A DNA stretch of 15,515 nt from an uncultured Clostridia bacterium (GCA_944350065.1 CALVOD010000021.1:1-15515), one strand, 5' to 3'. Shown: positions 7,674-14,720, counted from the stretch's first letter. Translations and numbers: made by a program. Notes: generated from the letters alone by a model not told the origin.

Positions 7674-8216
7674 ATGCAAAAATATTATCCGCTCGATATA
7701 TGCGGTTACAAACACGATTTGCCGATATTGCCGATAGGCAACGGCGTCAGCATATGTTTCTTTAATCTTCACGGGGCGCAGGCGCTGACGGAGCATTGCG
7801 CCGAGAAGCTCGCCGCAAAGCTCGAAGGCGCGGAAGTGGTGCTTACCGCGGAGAGTAAAGGATTACAGCTTGCGCATTGTATAGCGCGCAGACTCGGGCA
7901 AGAGTTTTATTGCGTAGCCCGCAAGTCGAAAAAACTTTATATGCAGGACGGCATTTCGGTGACTGTGAAATCGATCACCACGGCGGCGGATCAGACCTTA
8001 TATCTTTCGGCGCACGACGCCGCGCTTATGCGCGGTAAGAAGGTGGCGATAGTGGACGACGTGATAAGCACGGGCGGCAGTCTTACGGGGCTCGAGAAGC
8101 TCGTGGAGCTTGCCGGCGGCGAGATATACCGCAAAGCCTTCGTGCTTGCCGAAGGCAAAGCCGCAAACCGCGAGGACATCGTCTATCTTGCGAAGATACC
8201 GATAATAACCGATTGA
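7674..8216 (+). CDS. Type I phosphoribosyltransferase, adenine PRTase-like
   Basis: This predicted cytosolic PRTase of 180 residues carries the PRPP-binding signature VAIVDDVISTGGS at residues 124-136. It also has an Apt-like arrangement: an early acidic/serine loop (VLTAESKG, 56-63) and a central ARKSKK stretch (82-87) matching the ARKPxK of adenine/xanthine PRTases. It could salvage a purine base with PRPP, or be a regulatory PRTase-fold protein; the base specificity cannot be read. I chose the ATG at 7674, just after the Dabb stop at 7669. A TTG at 7647 would add nine residues inside the Dabb gene. The ribosome binding site is weak, which suggests coupling to the preceding gene. A perfect 17-bp inverted repeat follows 17 bases after the stop. 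Confidence 0.85.
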   Translation: MQKYYPLDICGYKHDLPILPIGNGVSICFFNLHGAQALTEHCAEKLAAKLEGAEVVLTAESKGLQLAHCIARRLGQEFYCVARKSKKLYMQDGISVTVKSITTAADQTLYLSAHDAALMRGKKVAIVDDVISTGGSLTGLEKLVELAGGEIYRKAFVLAEGKAANREDIVYLAKIPIITD

Positions 8217-8233
8217 AAAAACCTTCAACTTTA

Positions 8234-8271
8234 ATCGCTTTACTACCCGCAGAAGCGGGTAGTAAAGCGAT
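8234..8271. repeat. Perfect 17-bp inverted repeat with a 4-base loop
   Basis: The left arm at 8234-8250 (starting ATCGCTTTAC, ending CCCGC) and the right arm at 8255-8271 are exact reverse complements around AGAA. The element lies between the phosphoribosyltransferase gene and the DUF2156 gene. Neither strand has a T tract directly after the stem, so it is not a standard intrinsic terminator. It could still stop or protect transcripts, or be a dispersed palindromic repeat. Confidence 0.85.
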
Positions 8272-8304
8272 ACGCAAAAAATCAAAACGGGACGCGTAGA
8301 CAAT

Positions 8305-9207
8305 ATGCACATTCCTAACAAAGAAGATTACGAGAAGATATACGAACTTATGAAGACGGCGATAACGGACGATACCGGCTATGCGCTCACCACGATAGCG
8401 GGCTGGTTCGCGCCGTACGGCTGTCTGGTCGAAACCAACGACGTCTATGCCCTTATGAGCACGGAAGCGGAGGGGAAAAGGCGTTATTTTTCGCCGCTGA
8501 CCGCTTACAAAGAGGATTACGAGGGGGCTGTGAAGGTTTACGAAAGAATGGGCGTAAGCGAGATAATCGGCGCGAACGCGTGGCAGGCGGAGATTCTCAA
8601 AGCGCGCGGCTACGAAGTTACCTACAATCCAGACAGAAGCGAATATCTTTACGCGCCGGAGGACCTTATCGGGCTTCAGGGCGGCAAATATCATTCGAAA
8701 AGGAATTTCATAAACAGATTCGAACCCAAATACGAATTCCGCGCATATACGCCCGAAGACAGAGACGGGCTTATGCGGCTTCTTTGCGAATGGAGTTACC
8801 GGCACATCGACAACGGGGTGCGTTTTTGCGAGCAGGAAGGGTGGATAAAGTATAAGGAACTCGAAAGGGTGGACGTCGACGAGGAAATAATAGTTATAGA
8901 CAAGGTTATTAAGGATCTCGACGGCTTTAACTGTTTTGCGGACGTGATGGAGATAGACGGTAAAATAGCGGGATTTGCCGCGGGAGAAATTCTTCCCAAC
9001 GGCATAGGTGCGCTGTATTTCGAGAAAGGGAATATCGATTATCGAGGCATATATCCCACGCTCGACAATCTGTTCTGCGCCAAGCATTTCGCGGCGGTGA
9101 GGTATATAAACAAACAGGAAGATATGGGGCTCGAAGGTTTGAGAAAATCCAAGCAAAGCTATTATCCGGTGAAAATGGCGGAGCGATATACGGCGGTCAG
9201 GAAATAA
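8305..9207 (+). CDS. DUF2156 protein (phosphatidylglycerol lysyltransferase C-terminal-type, GNAT fold)
   Basis: This soluble protein of 300 residues matches the LPG_synthase_C/DUF2156 family. It shows the signature around residues 114-137 (YLYAPEDL, then KYHSKRNFIN), a MEIDGKIAGFAAGE strand-turn typical of the acyltransferase core, and the late block YFEKGNIDYRGIYP. It closes with EDMGLEGLRKSKQSYYP near the C-terminus. In MprF this domain moves aminoacyl groups from tRNA to phosphatidylglycerol, but MprF has many membrane segments and this protein has none. Its substrate is therefore open; tRNA-dependent aminoacyl transfer to a lipid or peptide is one possibility. The ribosome binding site is weak. 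Its stop overlaps the walJ start by one base (TAATG), so the two are probably translated together. Confidence 0.85.
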   Translation: MHIPNKEDYEKIYELMKTAITDDTGYALTTIAGWFAPYGCLVETNDVYALMSTEAEGKRRYFSPLTAYKEDYEGAVKVYERMGVSEIIGANAWQAEILKARGYEVTYNPDRSEYLYAPEDLIGLQGGKYHSKRNFINRFEPKYEFRAYTPEDRDGLMRLLCEWSYRHIDNGVRFCEQEGWIKYKELERVDVDEEIIVIDKVIKDLDGFNCFADVMEIDGKIAGFAAGEILPNGIGALYFEKGNIDYRGIYPTLDNLFCAKHFAAVRYINKQEDMGLEGLRKSKQSYYPVKMAERYTAVRK

Positions 9208-10001
9208 TGGCTTTGGAGATCACCGCGCTTGCGTCCGGGAGCAAGGGAAACGCGGTGCTGATAACTTCCGGCGAAAAAAGATTGCTGATAGACTGCGGCG
9301 TAAGCGCGTCGCGGCTTGCCGCGGCGCTTGCGGAAGCGGGGACGGACTTTACCGCCGTCAAAGGCATACTCGTTACCCACGAGCACGACGATCATATAAG
9401 GAGTATAGCCGCCGTGTCCGAAAACTACGCCGTGCCCGTATACGCCAACGAGCGCACGCTGAACGCCGTTAAAAGGCGCACGGGGATGCGCGGGGGTTAT
9501 TATTATAAGGACGTAAATCCTTTCGCCGTAGCCGGCTTCGAAATCAAACCTTTCCGAATTTCGCATGACGCGGTGTATCCCGTGGGCTACTCGGTATCCG
9601 ACGGCGAGACGCGATTCGTTTACGCTACCGACCTCGGTTATTTCAGCCCCACCGTTATGGAAGCGGCTTCTGGCGCGGACGTGGTGATGATAGAGAGCAA
9701 TCACGACGTGAATATGCTTATACACGGCTCGTATCCGCAATACTTAAAGCAACGCATACTCGGTACGCGCGGGCATCTTTCCAATCTGTCCTGCGCGCAA
9801 GCAATGATTAAAATCGCAGAAACGGGTACTCGTAAATTTATATTAGGGCACCTGAGCGAGCAAAACAATACGTACGACCTTGCCTTCGGAACCGCTATGG
9901 AAAATATGGAAAAAGCGGGTGCGCAAAGAGGCAGGGACTACGAAATGGTAATAGCGACGCAATACGCGAACGCGGAGACGGTGAAAGCGAATGGACGGTA
10001 A
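9207..10001 (+). CDS. walJ: WalJ/YycJ metallo-beta-lactamase-fold hydrolase
   Basis: This cytosolic MBL-fold protein of 264 residues is normal in length for YycJ. It opens with the family hallmark LASGSKGN (residues 8-15) and LLIDCGVS (26-33). The metal-binding motif THEHDDH is at 57-63, with further ligands at His120, Asp142 (ATDLG) and the late GHLSEQNN block. YycJ is linked to cell division and wall metabolism in Bacillota and has been described as a double-stranded DNA 5'-exonuclease; the exact role is not settled. The start overlaps the preceding gene by one base, and the end overlaps the first CPBP protease gene by 11 bases. Having rlmH three genes downstream echoes the wal locus order. 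Confidence 0.92.
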   Translation: MALEITALASGSKGNAVLITSGEKRLLIDCGVSASRLAAALAEAGTDFTAVKGILVTHEHDDHIRSIAAVSENYAVPVYANERTLNAVKRRTGMRGGYYYKDVNPFAVAGFEIKPFRISHDAVYPVGYSVSDGETRFVYATDLGYFSPTVMEAASGADVVMIESNHDVNMLIHGSYPQYLKQRILGTRGHLSNLSCAQAMIKIAETGTRKFILGHLSEQNNTYDLAFGTAMENMEKAGAQRGRDYEMVIATQYANAETVKANGR

Positions 10002-11037
10002 CATAGGATCGGAAATAGGCTCCAAGCAATCGGCGCTCACATACGTCGGCGGTCTCGCCGCCGCATTCGTGTTGTCCGCGATAGTCGCGTTTTTCCCGGC
10101 GGGCGACGTCACGACGTGGCTTAATTATCTTTGTACTCAACTCGGCTTTTTCATAGCAGCGGGCGTTTTGTTTTATTTGAGACGGGAGGCTTTCTCCCTT
10201 ACGGTACCGTATAAACGCAAAATATCTTTCGCGGCGCTTGCCGTAACCGTGCCCGTCACGGTAGGGATATTTATGCAGAATACGCTTCTTGCGGTGTGCT
10301 TCAATAAATTGCTCGAATCTGTGGGAGTTTATTCCGCGACCGAGCTTCCCGACCCGTCTTTGCCGCTTAACGCAGTTTTAGGGCTTTTATGCGTGTGCGC
10401 GGCGCCCGCCTTAGGCGAGGAATTTATGTTCCGCGGCGTTCTGCTCGGCTCCTACCGCCCGAAAGGCAGGGTAAAAGCGATATTGCTTTCGGCGCTTATT
10501 TTCGCGCTCGGGCATTTCAATCCCGCTCAACTCGTGCATCAGTTCATTCTCGGCGCGGTGCTCGCCTACCTCGTGGAAGCTACCGACAATATTTGGTATG
10601 CAGTGGCAGTGCATTTTTTCAACAACGTACTGGCGTTGTTTTTGGGACTAGTCCCGGGATATAACGCGCTTGCCGCGCTCGACGCGCAGAGCGCCGGGAT
10701 ACTTTGCGCGATGTGCCTTGCGGGCGCCGCCGTTCTGTATCCTTCACTTTACGGCTTGGTCAAACTGGCGGGCAGAAAAGAATTGAACCCCAAAGAACGT
10801 ATCATCTTCTTTGTGTTTTGCAAAAAAGCTGTCGTTAAAGTCAATAATATATGGTATCATAATAATACCGCGGACGATAAGTCGGACAACGCTTGCGACC
10901 GAAAAGCGGATTTAACCGACTTGAACGGCAGAAAGAATAACCTTTTTGCACGGGATCCGTGGTGCGTGGCACTCATTGTCATGCTCGCGGCGGTTACCGT
11001 GCTTTCCGCTTTGCTCGAGGCTGTGGGCGCGGCGTGA
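9991..11037 (+). CDS. CPBP family intramembrane metalloprotease, first of a tandem pair
   Basis: This polytopic membrane protein of 348 residues contains all motifs of the CPBP (Abi/CAAX-protease-like) family: EEFMFR (Glu143, Glu144, Arg148), FxxxH (FALGH, His175) and HxxxN (HFFNN, His208 and Asn212). These form the intramembrane metal site. Relatives cleave prenylated or membrane peptides, mature bacteriocins, or give immunity to them; the substrate here is unknown. Beyond the core lies a hydrophilic, mostly charged loop (about residues 258-322) and one more hydrophobic segment (325-345). The nucleotide stretch coding for that loop, about 10820-10950, is richer in A+T than its surroundings. 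The start overlaps walJ by 11 bases, with GGTGA 6 bases upstream. Confidence 0.9.
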   Translation: MDGNIGSEIGSKQSALTYVGGLAAAFVLSAIVAFFPAGDVTTWLNYLCTQLGFFIAAGVLFYLRREAFSLTVPYKRKISFAALAVTVPVTVGIFMQNTLLAVCFNKLLESVGVYSATELPDPSLPLNAVLGLLCVCAAPALGEEFMFRGVLLGSYRPKGRVKAILLSALIFALGHFNPAQLVHQFILGAVLAYLVEATDNIWYAVAVHFFNNVLALFLGLVPGYNALAALDAQSAGILCAMCLAGAAVLYPSLYGLVKLAGRKELNPKERIIFFVFCKKAVVKVNNIWYHNNTADDKSDNACDRKADLTDLNGRKNNLFARDPWCVALIVMLAAVTVLSALLEAVGAA

Positions 11038-11056
11038 CGCGTGAGGAGCGGATTTC

Positions 11057-11062
11057 AAGGAG
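11057..11062 (+). promoter_or_regulatory. Ribosome binding site that fixes the second CPBP gene start
   Basis: AAGGAG lies 5 bases before the ATG at 11068. It supports this start over the in-frame GTG at 11041, which would encode nine extra residues including the site itself. Confidence 0.8.
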
Positions 11063-11067
11063 CGCGT

Positions 11068-12177
11068 ATGAGCAAAACCTTTAAACTCGGCGGTATAATG
11101 CTTACCTCCATCGTCAGCCTTCAGCTGGCAAGAATGTTGTTTTCTTTCGTCAATCTGAGCGACAACGTTTCTTCGTGGTTGTTCAGCACGATTATGCAGT
11201 GCTTCTGCTTGGGCGTGTTGCCGTACCTTCTGTACAGAACGTGGGTTGCGGGCTCCAATACCGATTTCGTCAGGGACGTCAGACTCAATACCCGCATATC
11301 GCCGGCATCTTATCTTCTTGCGATAGCGATAGGCTTGCTCGGATATATCGTCAATATCGGCGCTTCAACCGTTTCTTATACCGCGCTTGAATTGCTCGGC
11401 TATACCTATGCGCTCGGCGGCGGCACCATTTATTCGGGGCCGGAAGTGCTTATTCTCGAAATAATTACGGGCTCGATGTTCCCCGCCTTCTTCGAGGAAA
11501 TAACCAACCGCGGCGTGCTTCTCGCCGCGCTCGACAACGAAAAAAGCGACCGCGTGAAAATTATTTTTATGGGGCTGTTTTTCGGTGCCTTCCATCAGAA
11601 TATTCCGCAGTTCTTCCCCACTATGATCATCGGAATCATCATAGCGTATATGGCTGTTAAATCGCAAAGCATTTTGCCCGGAATGATCGTGCATTTCATC
11701 AATAATTTCGTCATCACGCTCTCCTCCTACGGCAGTCAGACGGGAAGCCCGATAGGACAGATAACCAATTTCGTGAGTTCTTTCGTGTATTCCAACGTGA
11801 TAGTGCTCGCGCTCTCCGTAGCCGTAGCGGTTTGGCTAATAATAATTTGTCTTAGAAGATTCGCCGCAATCAACGTCCGTTACAGAGAGGCGCGCGACCC
11901 TTATCCCGCAACGGCGGGCGAGCCCGCGGGAAGCTCTTACGACGAGGACGTGCGCGTGCGCATATACGATATTTACGGTTATCCCGCGTATAACGCCGAT
12001 AACGACGCCGCAGTTCGCGCAAACAATGCGGGCGCGGGTGTCTCTTACGCCGCCGAGGCGGGCGCGGAAGGAGAGAAACGCAAAGTTTCTTTAAAGGATT
12101 ATATATTGTTGATCACGGCTTTCGTTTCGGCGTTGGTCGTTACGGTATTCACTTATATCTGGGGAATTTTGCGGTGA
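11068..12177 (+). CDS. CPBP family intramembrane metalloprotease, second of a tandem pair
   Basis: This polytopic membrane protein of 369 residues has the catalytic motifs FFEEITNR (Glu143, Glu144, Arg148), FxxxH (FGAFH, His176) and HxxxN (HFINN, His209 and Asn213). The motif positions are almost identical to those of the gene just upstream, but the sequences differ widely, which points to an old duplication. After the core comes a hydrophilic loop (about residues 264-342) rich in Tyr and Asp, with the run RIYDIYGYPAYNADN, and then a final hydrophobic segment (346-366). The loop is probably cytoplasmic and could bind a partner. The substrate is unknown. The stop overlaps the rlmH GTG start by 4 bases. 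Confidence 0.9.
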   Translation: MSKTFKLGGIMLTSIVSLQLARMLFSFVNLSDNVSSWLFSTIMQCFCLGVLPYLLYRTWVAGSNTDFVRDVRLNTRISPASYLLAIAIGLLGYIVNIGASTVSYTALELLGYTYALGGGTIYSGPEVLILEIITGSMFPAFFEEITNRGVLLAALDNEKSDRVKIIFMGLFFGAFHQNIPQFFPTMIIGIIIAYMAVKSQSILPGMIVHFINNFVITLSSYGSQTGSPIGQITNFVSSFVYSNVIVLALSVAVAVWLIIICLRRFAAINVRYREARDPYPATAGEPAGSSYDEDVRVRIYDIYGYPAYNADNDAAVRANNAGAGVSYAAEAGAEGEKRKVSLKDYILLITAFVSALVVTVFTYIWGILR

Positions 12178-12635
12178 TCAGAATACGGGTGGTTGCCGTA
12201 GGCAAACTGAAAGAAAAATACTGGACGGACGCCGTGAACGAGTATCTGAAGCGACTTTCGAGATATGCTCGGGTCGAAGTTACGGAGTGTCCCGAAGGAG
12301 TATGCGATCAGTCGCCCGCAGCCAATAAAAAACAGGAAGCGGAAGGCATACTTTCCAAATGCAAAGGGTACGTCGTGCTTACCGATTCGAGAGGGGAGCA
12401 GCTCACGAGCGAGGAGGTCGCGAAAATGCTGGACAGAGAAAGCGCGCGCGGCGCAAGCGAATTCACCTTCGTAATAGGCGGCTCGCACGGGGTGGACGAA
12501 AGCGTTTACGCGAGGGCAGACAAAACCGTTTCGTTCGGGAAAGTCACGTATCCGCACCAGCTTATGAGGGTGATATTGCTCGAGCAGTTGTATCGCGCGG
12601 AAACTATAATAAACGGCAACGCTTACCATAAATAA
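12174..12635 (+). CDS. rlmH: RlmH, 23S rRNA pseudouridine-1915 N3-methyltransferase
   Basis: This SPOUT-fold methyltransferase acts on helix 69 of 23S rRNA in the assembled ribosome, using S-adenosylmethionine. At 153 residues it fits the family. It shows the AdoMet-binding trefoil-knot block FVIGGSHGVDE (residues 99-109), the SFGKVTYPHQLMR stretch (120-132) and the near-invariant C-terminus EQLYRAETIINGNAYHK. The start is GTG at 12174, supported by GGGGA about 8 bases upstream and by a GTGA overlap with the protease stop. Lys/Glu-rich residues at 52-57 belong to the usual variable region. RlmH commonly follows walJ and htrC in Bacillota, so its place here suggests a rearranged wal-locus tail. 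Confidence 0.96.
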   Translation: MIRIRVVAVGKLKEKYWTDAVNEYLKRLSRYARVEVTECPEGVCDQSPAANKKQEAEGILSKCKGYVVLTDSRGEQLTSEEVAKMLDRESARGASEFTFVIGGSHGVDESVYARADKTVSFGKVTYPHQLMRVILLEQLYRAETIINGNAYHK

Positions 12636-12683
12636 CACGTAGCGTAAATAAACGCGTCGGCGCGCACGTTTTCGGGAAGGGAA

Positions 12684-12701
12684 GCATATATTGGTATATG
12701 C
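12684..12701 (+). promoter_or_regulatory. Small hairpin covering the M14 peptidase start codon
   Basis: GCATATA (12684-12690) and TATATGC (12695-12701) are exact reverse complements around TTGG. The ATG at 12698-12700 lies in the right arm, and the GGGAAGG ribosome binding site lies just upstream. In mRNA the hairpin could mask the start codon. The stem is short and AT-rich, so it would be weak. Confidence 0.35.
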
Positions 12702-13567
12702 GATATCCCGAATTGATAAAGGCGGCGGAAGCCGCGGGCGGCAGGCTCGAATACATAGGCGCTACGAGATACGGTTACCCTATACCCGTTATTTCGAAGG
12801 GAAGCGAAAGGAAGGGCGGCGTGCTCATAGTAGGCGCCGTACACGCGCGCGAATACATAACCGCGCGATTGCTGTTGAAACTGACAGCGGCGTATTCGGG
12901 CGACTATCCGATAGACGTGGTGCCCTCGCTGAATATAGACGGAGCGATACTTGCCGAACACGGGCTCGACGAATTCGCGTTGCGTATGCGGGAGCGTACG
13001 CGGCTCGTGCGCATAAACGACGGTTCGACGGACTTCAGTCTGTGGAAAGCCAATATCGCGGGCGTGGATATCAACAATAATTTCGACGCGGGTTGGGGAG
13101 AAGGCGAATACAACCGTGCGTTGCCCGCTCCGGCGGGGTATGTGGGACCGCGACCGTTCAGCGAGCCCGAAACGCGCGCGGCGCGCGACCTTATGGAGCG
13201 CGAGGACAAGGACTACGCGCTCGTGGTGGCGTATCACGCGAAAGGCGAGGAAGTGTATTGGGGTTTCCGCAAGGATACGCGCTACAGGCGCGAAGCGGCA
13301 CGCGTAGCGCGCGCTCTCGGATACCGACTCAAAAAGACGCCGCGCTCGGCGGGCGGATTGAAAGATTATTGGACGCTGACTACGGGGCGGCTGGGGCTTA
13401 CCGTGGAAGTGGGACGAGACGAATTCGCTCACCCGTATCCGTTAAGCGAGCTCGACGAGCTCGTAAGAGGGCACGCGGGGATGTTCGGGCTGTATGCGGA
13501 CATAGCGGAAAAGCTATGTAACGGAGCCTACAAAAAGGCGGCGAAACGCAATAACGGAGAGGAATGA
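12698..13567 (+). CDS. M14 family zinc peptidase, gamma-D-glutamyl-L-diamino acid endopeptidase type
   Basis: This zinc peptidase of 289 residues has ligands His49 and Glu52 in the VHAREY motif and His180 in AYHAKG, with catalytic Glu237 in TVEVG. The stretch KANIAGVDINNNFDAGW (residues 117-133) resembles the KANxxGVDLN...W block of Bacillus YqgT and ENP1. These cut the gamma-D-Glu-diaminopimelate bond of peptidoglycan stem peptides. The Arg of the classical NRNF carboxypeptidase motif is Asn here, which argues against simple carboxypeptidase action. There is no signal peptide, so it probably works in the cytosol on recycled or spore-derived muropeptides; that is inference. No other in-frame start fits. 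The ribosome binding site is distant (GGGAAGGGAAG, about 13 bases). The stop overlaps the tadA ATG by 4 bases. Confidence 0.88.
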   Translation: MRYPELIKAAEAAGGRLEYIGATRYGYPIPVISKGSERKGGVLIVGAVHAREYITARLLLKLTAAYSGDYPIDVVPSLNIDGAILAEHGLDEFALRMRERTRLVRINDGSTDFSLWKANIAGVDINNNFDAGWGEGEYNRALPAPAGYVGPRPFSEPETRAARDLMEREDKDYALVVAYHAKGEEVYWGFRKDTRYRREAARVARALGYRLKKTPRSAGGLKDYWTLTTGRLGLTVEVGRDEFAHPYPLSELDELVRGHAGMFGLYADIAEKLCNGAYKKAAKRNNGEE

Positions 13568-14067
13568 CTTACGCCGCTCAAGCGGCGCGGGAACGGAAGA
13601 TGAAGGAAGAAAAAAACGCGGAATACTATATGAGCATAGCGCTAGAAGAGGCGCAAAAAGCGGCGGCGGAAGACGAAGTTCCGGTGGGCGCGGTCATCGT
13701 GAAGGACGGCGATGTCATAGCTCGCGCGCACAACAGGAAGGAAGCCGCAAGCTGCGCCGTAAGGCACGCGGAGATAGAGGCTATCGAGCTGGCATGCAAA
13801 GCCGTAGGGAACTGGTGGCTCGAAAATGCGGAGATGTACGTTACTCTCGAGCCGTGCGCAATGTGCGCGGGCGCGCTCATAAATTCGCGTATAGGGAAAC
13901 TGTACTACGGAACCGAGGATCCCAAATCCGGGTGTTGCGGTTCGTTATACAACTTACCCGCGGACGAAAGATTTAATCACCGTTTCCCTGTTGTCGGCGG
14001 CATAATGCGCATGGAATGCGCAAGCGTGTTGAGCGACTATTTCAAAGGAAAACGACAAAAGAGGTAA
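13564..14067 (+). CDS. tadA: tRNA adenosine(34) deaminase TadA
   Basis: This zinc enzyme converts A34 to inosine at the wobble position of tRNA, mainly tRNA-Arg(ACG). It has 167 residues from this start. The catalytic HAE motif is at 69-71 and the zinc motif PCAMC at 97-101. VPVGAVIV (39-46) and DPKSGCCGS (119-127) are also typical. The chosen ATG overlaps the previous stop as ATGA and has GGAGAGGA directly upstream. A second ATG at 13600 would give 155 residues, closer to the usual N-terminus. It has a weaker site, and a 6-bp hairpin (CGCCGC/GCGGCG, 13572-13587) lies between the two, so the start is not certain. The pth gene begins 3 bases after the stop. Confidence 0.94.
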   Translation: MTYAAQAARERKMKEEKNAEYYMSIALEEAQKAAAEDEVPVGAVIVKDGDVIARAHNRKEAASCAVRHAEIEAIELACKAVGNWWLENAEMYVTLEPCAMCAGALINSRIGKLYYGTEDPKSGCCGSLYNLPADERFNHRFPVVGGIMRMECASVLSDYFKGKRQKR

Positions 14068-14070
14068 TAT

Positions 14071-14637
14071 ATGCTTATCATCGTAGGGCTCGGAAATCCC
14101 ACGGCGGAATACGCCGAAACCTATCACAATATGGGATTCAAGGCGGTGGACGCGATAGCGGAGGGTTTCAATAAGAGTATCAAGAAGGCGGAGTGCAACG
14201 CGCTTACCGTCACTTTTTCGCGTAAAAACGAAAAGATAGTGCTCGCCAAGCCGCTTACATATATGAACCTCAGCGGCGAAGCCGTCAAAAGTCTTATGGC
14301 TAAATACAAAGCCGCTCCCGAGGAGCTTATCGTCATATACGACGACGTCGATCTCGAACGGTACACTTTGCGCGCGCGGGCGTTCGGTTCCGCGGGCACC
14401 CACAACGGCATGCGCAATATAGTAGAGGTACTCGGCACAGACCGTTTCAAACGCATACGGGTGGGGATCGGCAGGAGCAGCTACGAGCTCAAGGATTACG
14501 TTCTTTCGCGCGTTCCCGAAGCCGAAAGAGAGGTTTTCGCTAAAAATTTCCGTTTGCTTGCGGATATAATAAAGAATTACGTCGCAGACGGCGATTTCGA
14601 CAAACTTATGCGCGAAGTGAACGTAATTAAAGGCTGA
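14071..14637 (+). CDS. pth: Peptidyl-tRNA hydrolase
   Basis: This cytosolic esterase frees tRNA from peptidyl-tRNA dropped by stalled ribosomes. It has 188 residues, normal for bacterial Pth. The catalytic set is complete: Asn9 in VGLGNP, His19 in YHNMGF, Asn66 in TYMNLSGEAV, Asp91 in IYDDVDL and Asn112 in GSAGTHNGMRNI. The usual Thr-Arg before the catalytic His reads Thr-Tyr here, a mild change. GAGGTAA stands 4 bases upstream of the ATG. It follows tadA by 3 bases and probably shares its transcript, starting at the M14 peptidase gene or earlier. No clear terminator follows; the GC-rich hairpin at 14655-14674 is trailed by A residues rather than T. Confidence 0.96.
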   Translation: MLIIVGLGNPTAEYAETYHNMGFKAVDAIAEGFNKSIKKAECNALTVTFSRKNEKIVLAKPLTYMNLSGEAVKSLMAKYKAAPEELIVIYDDVDLERYTLRARAFGSAGTHNGMRNIVEVLGTDRFKRIRVGIGRSSYELKDYVLSRVPEAEREVFAKNFRLLADIIKNYVADGDFDKLMREVNVIKG

Positions 14638-14691
14638 ACGCGAACCGCCTGCCGCGGCGTAAAAACAACCGCCGAAAAAAAGTTTTAACTA

Positions 14692-14720
14692 TTGATAAGT
14701 CGCGCGCGCGGCTGTATAAT
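14692..14720 (+). promoter_or_regulatory. Strong sigma-A-like promoter of gcvT
   Basis: TTGATA (14692-14697), a 17-base spacer made mostly of alternating CG, and the consensus TATAAT (14715-14720) form the best promoter in the window. Transcription would start near 14727, leaving a leader of only about 34 bases. Confidence 0.85.

Noticed and set aside
8083..9156. Long open frame on the minus strand opposite the PRTase end and the DUF2156 gene
   Set aside because: It crosses the perfect inverted repeat and lies antisense to two recognised families. No family motif or start signal was seen.
8305..9207. Full MprF lysyl-phosphatidylglycerol synthase
   Set aside because: No membrane segments are present and the protein is only 300 residues; only the C-terminal-type domain is supported.
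14655..14674. Terminator after pth
   Set aside because: The 5-bp GC stem CGGCG/CGCCG is followed by A residues, not T, on the plus strand.
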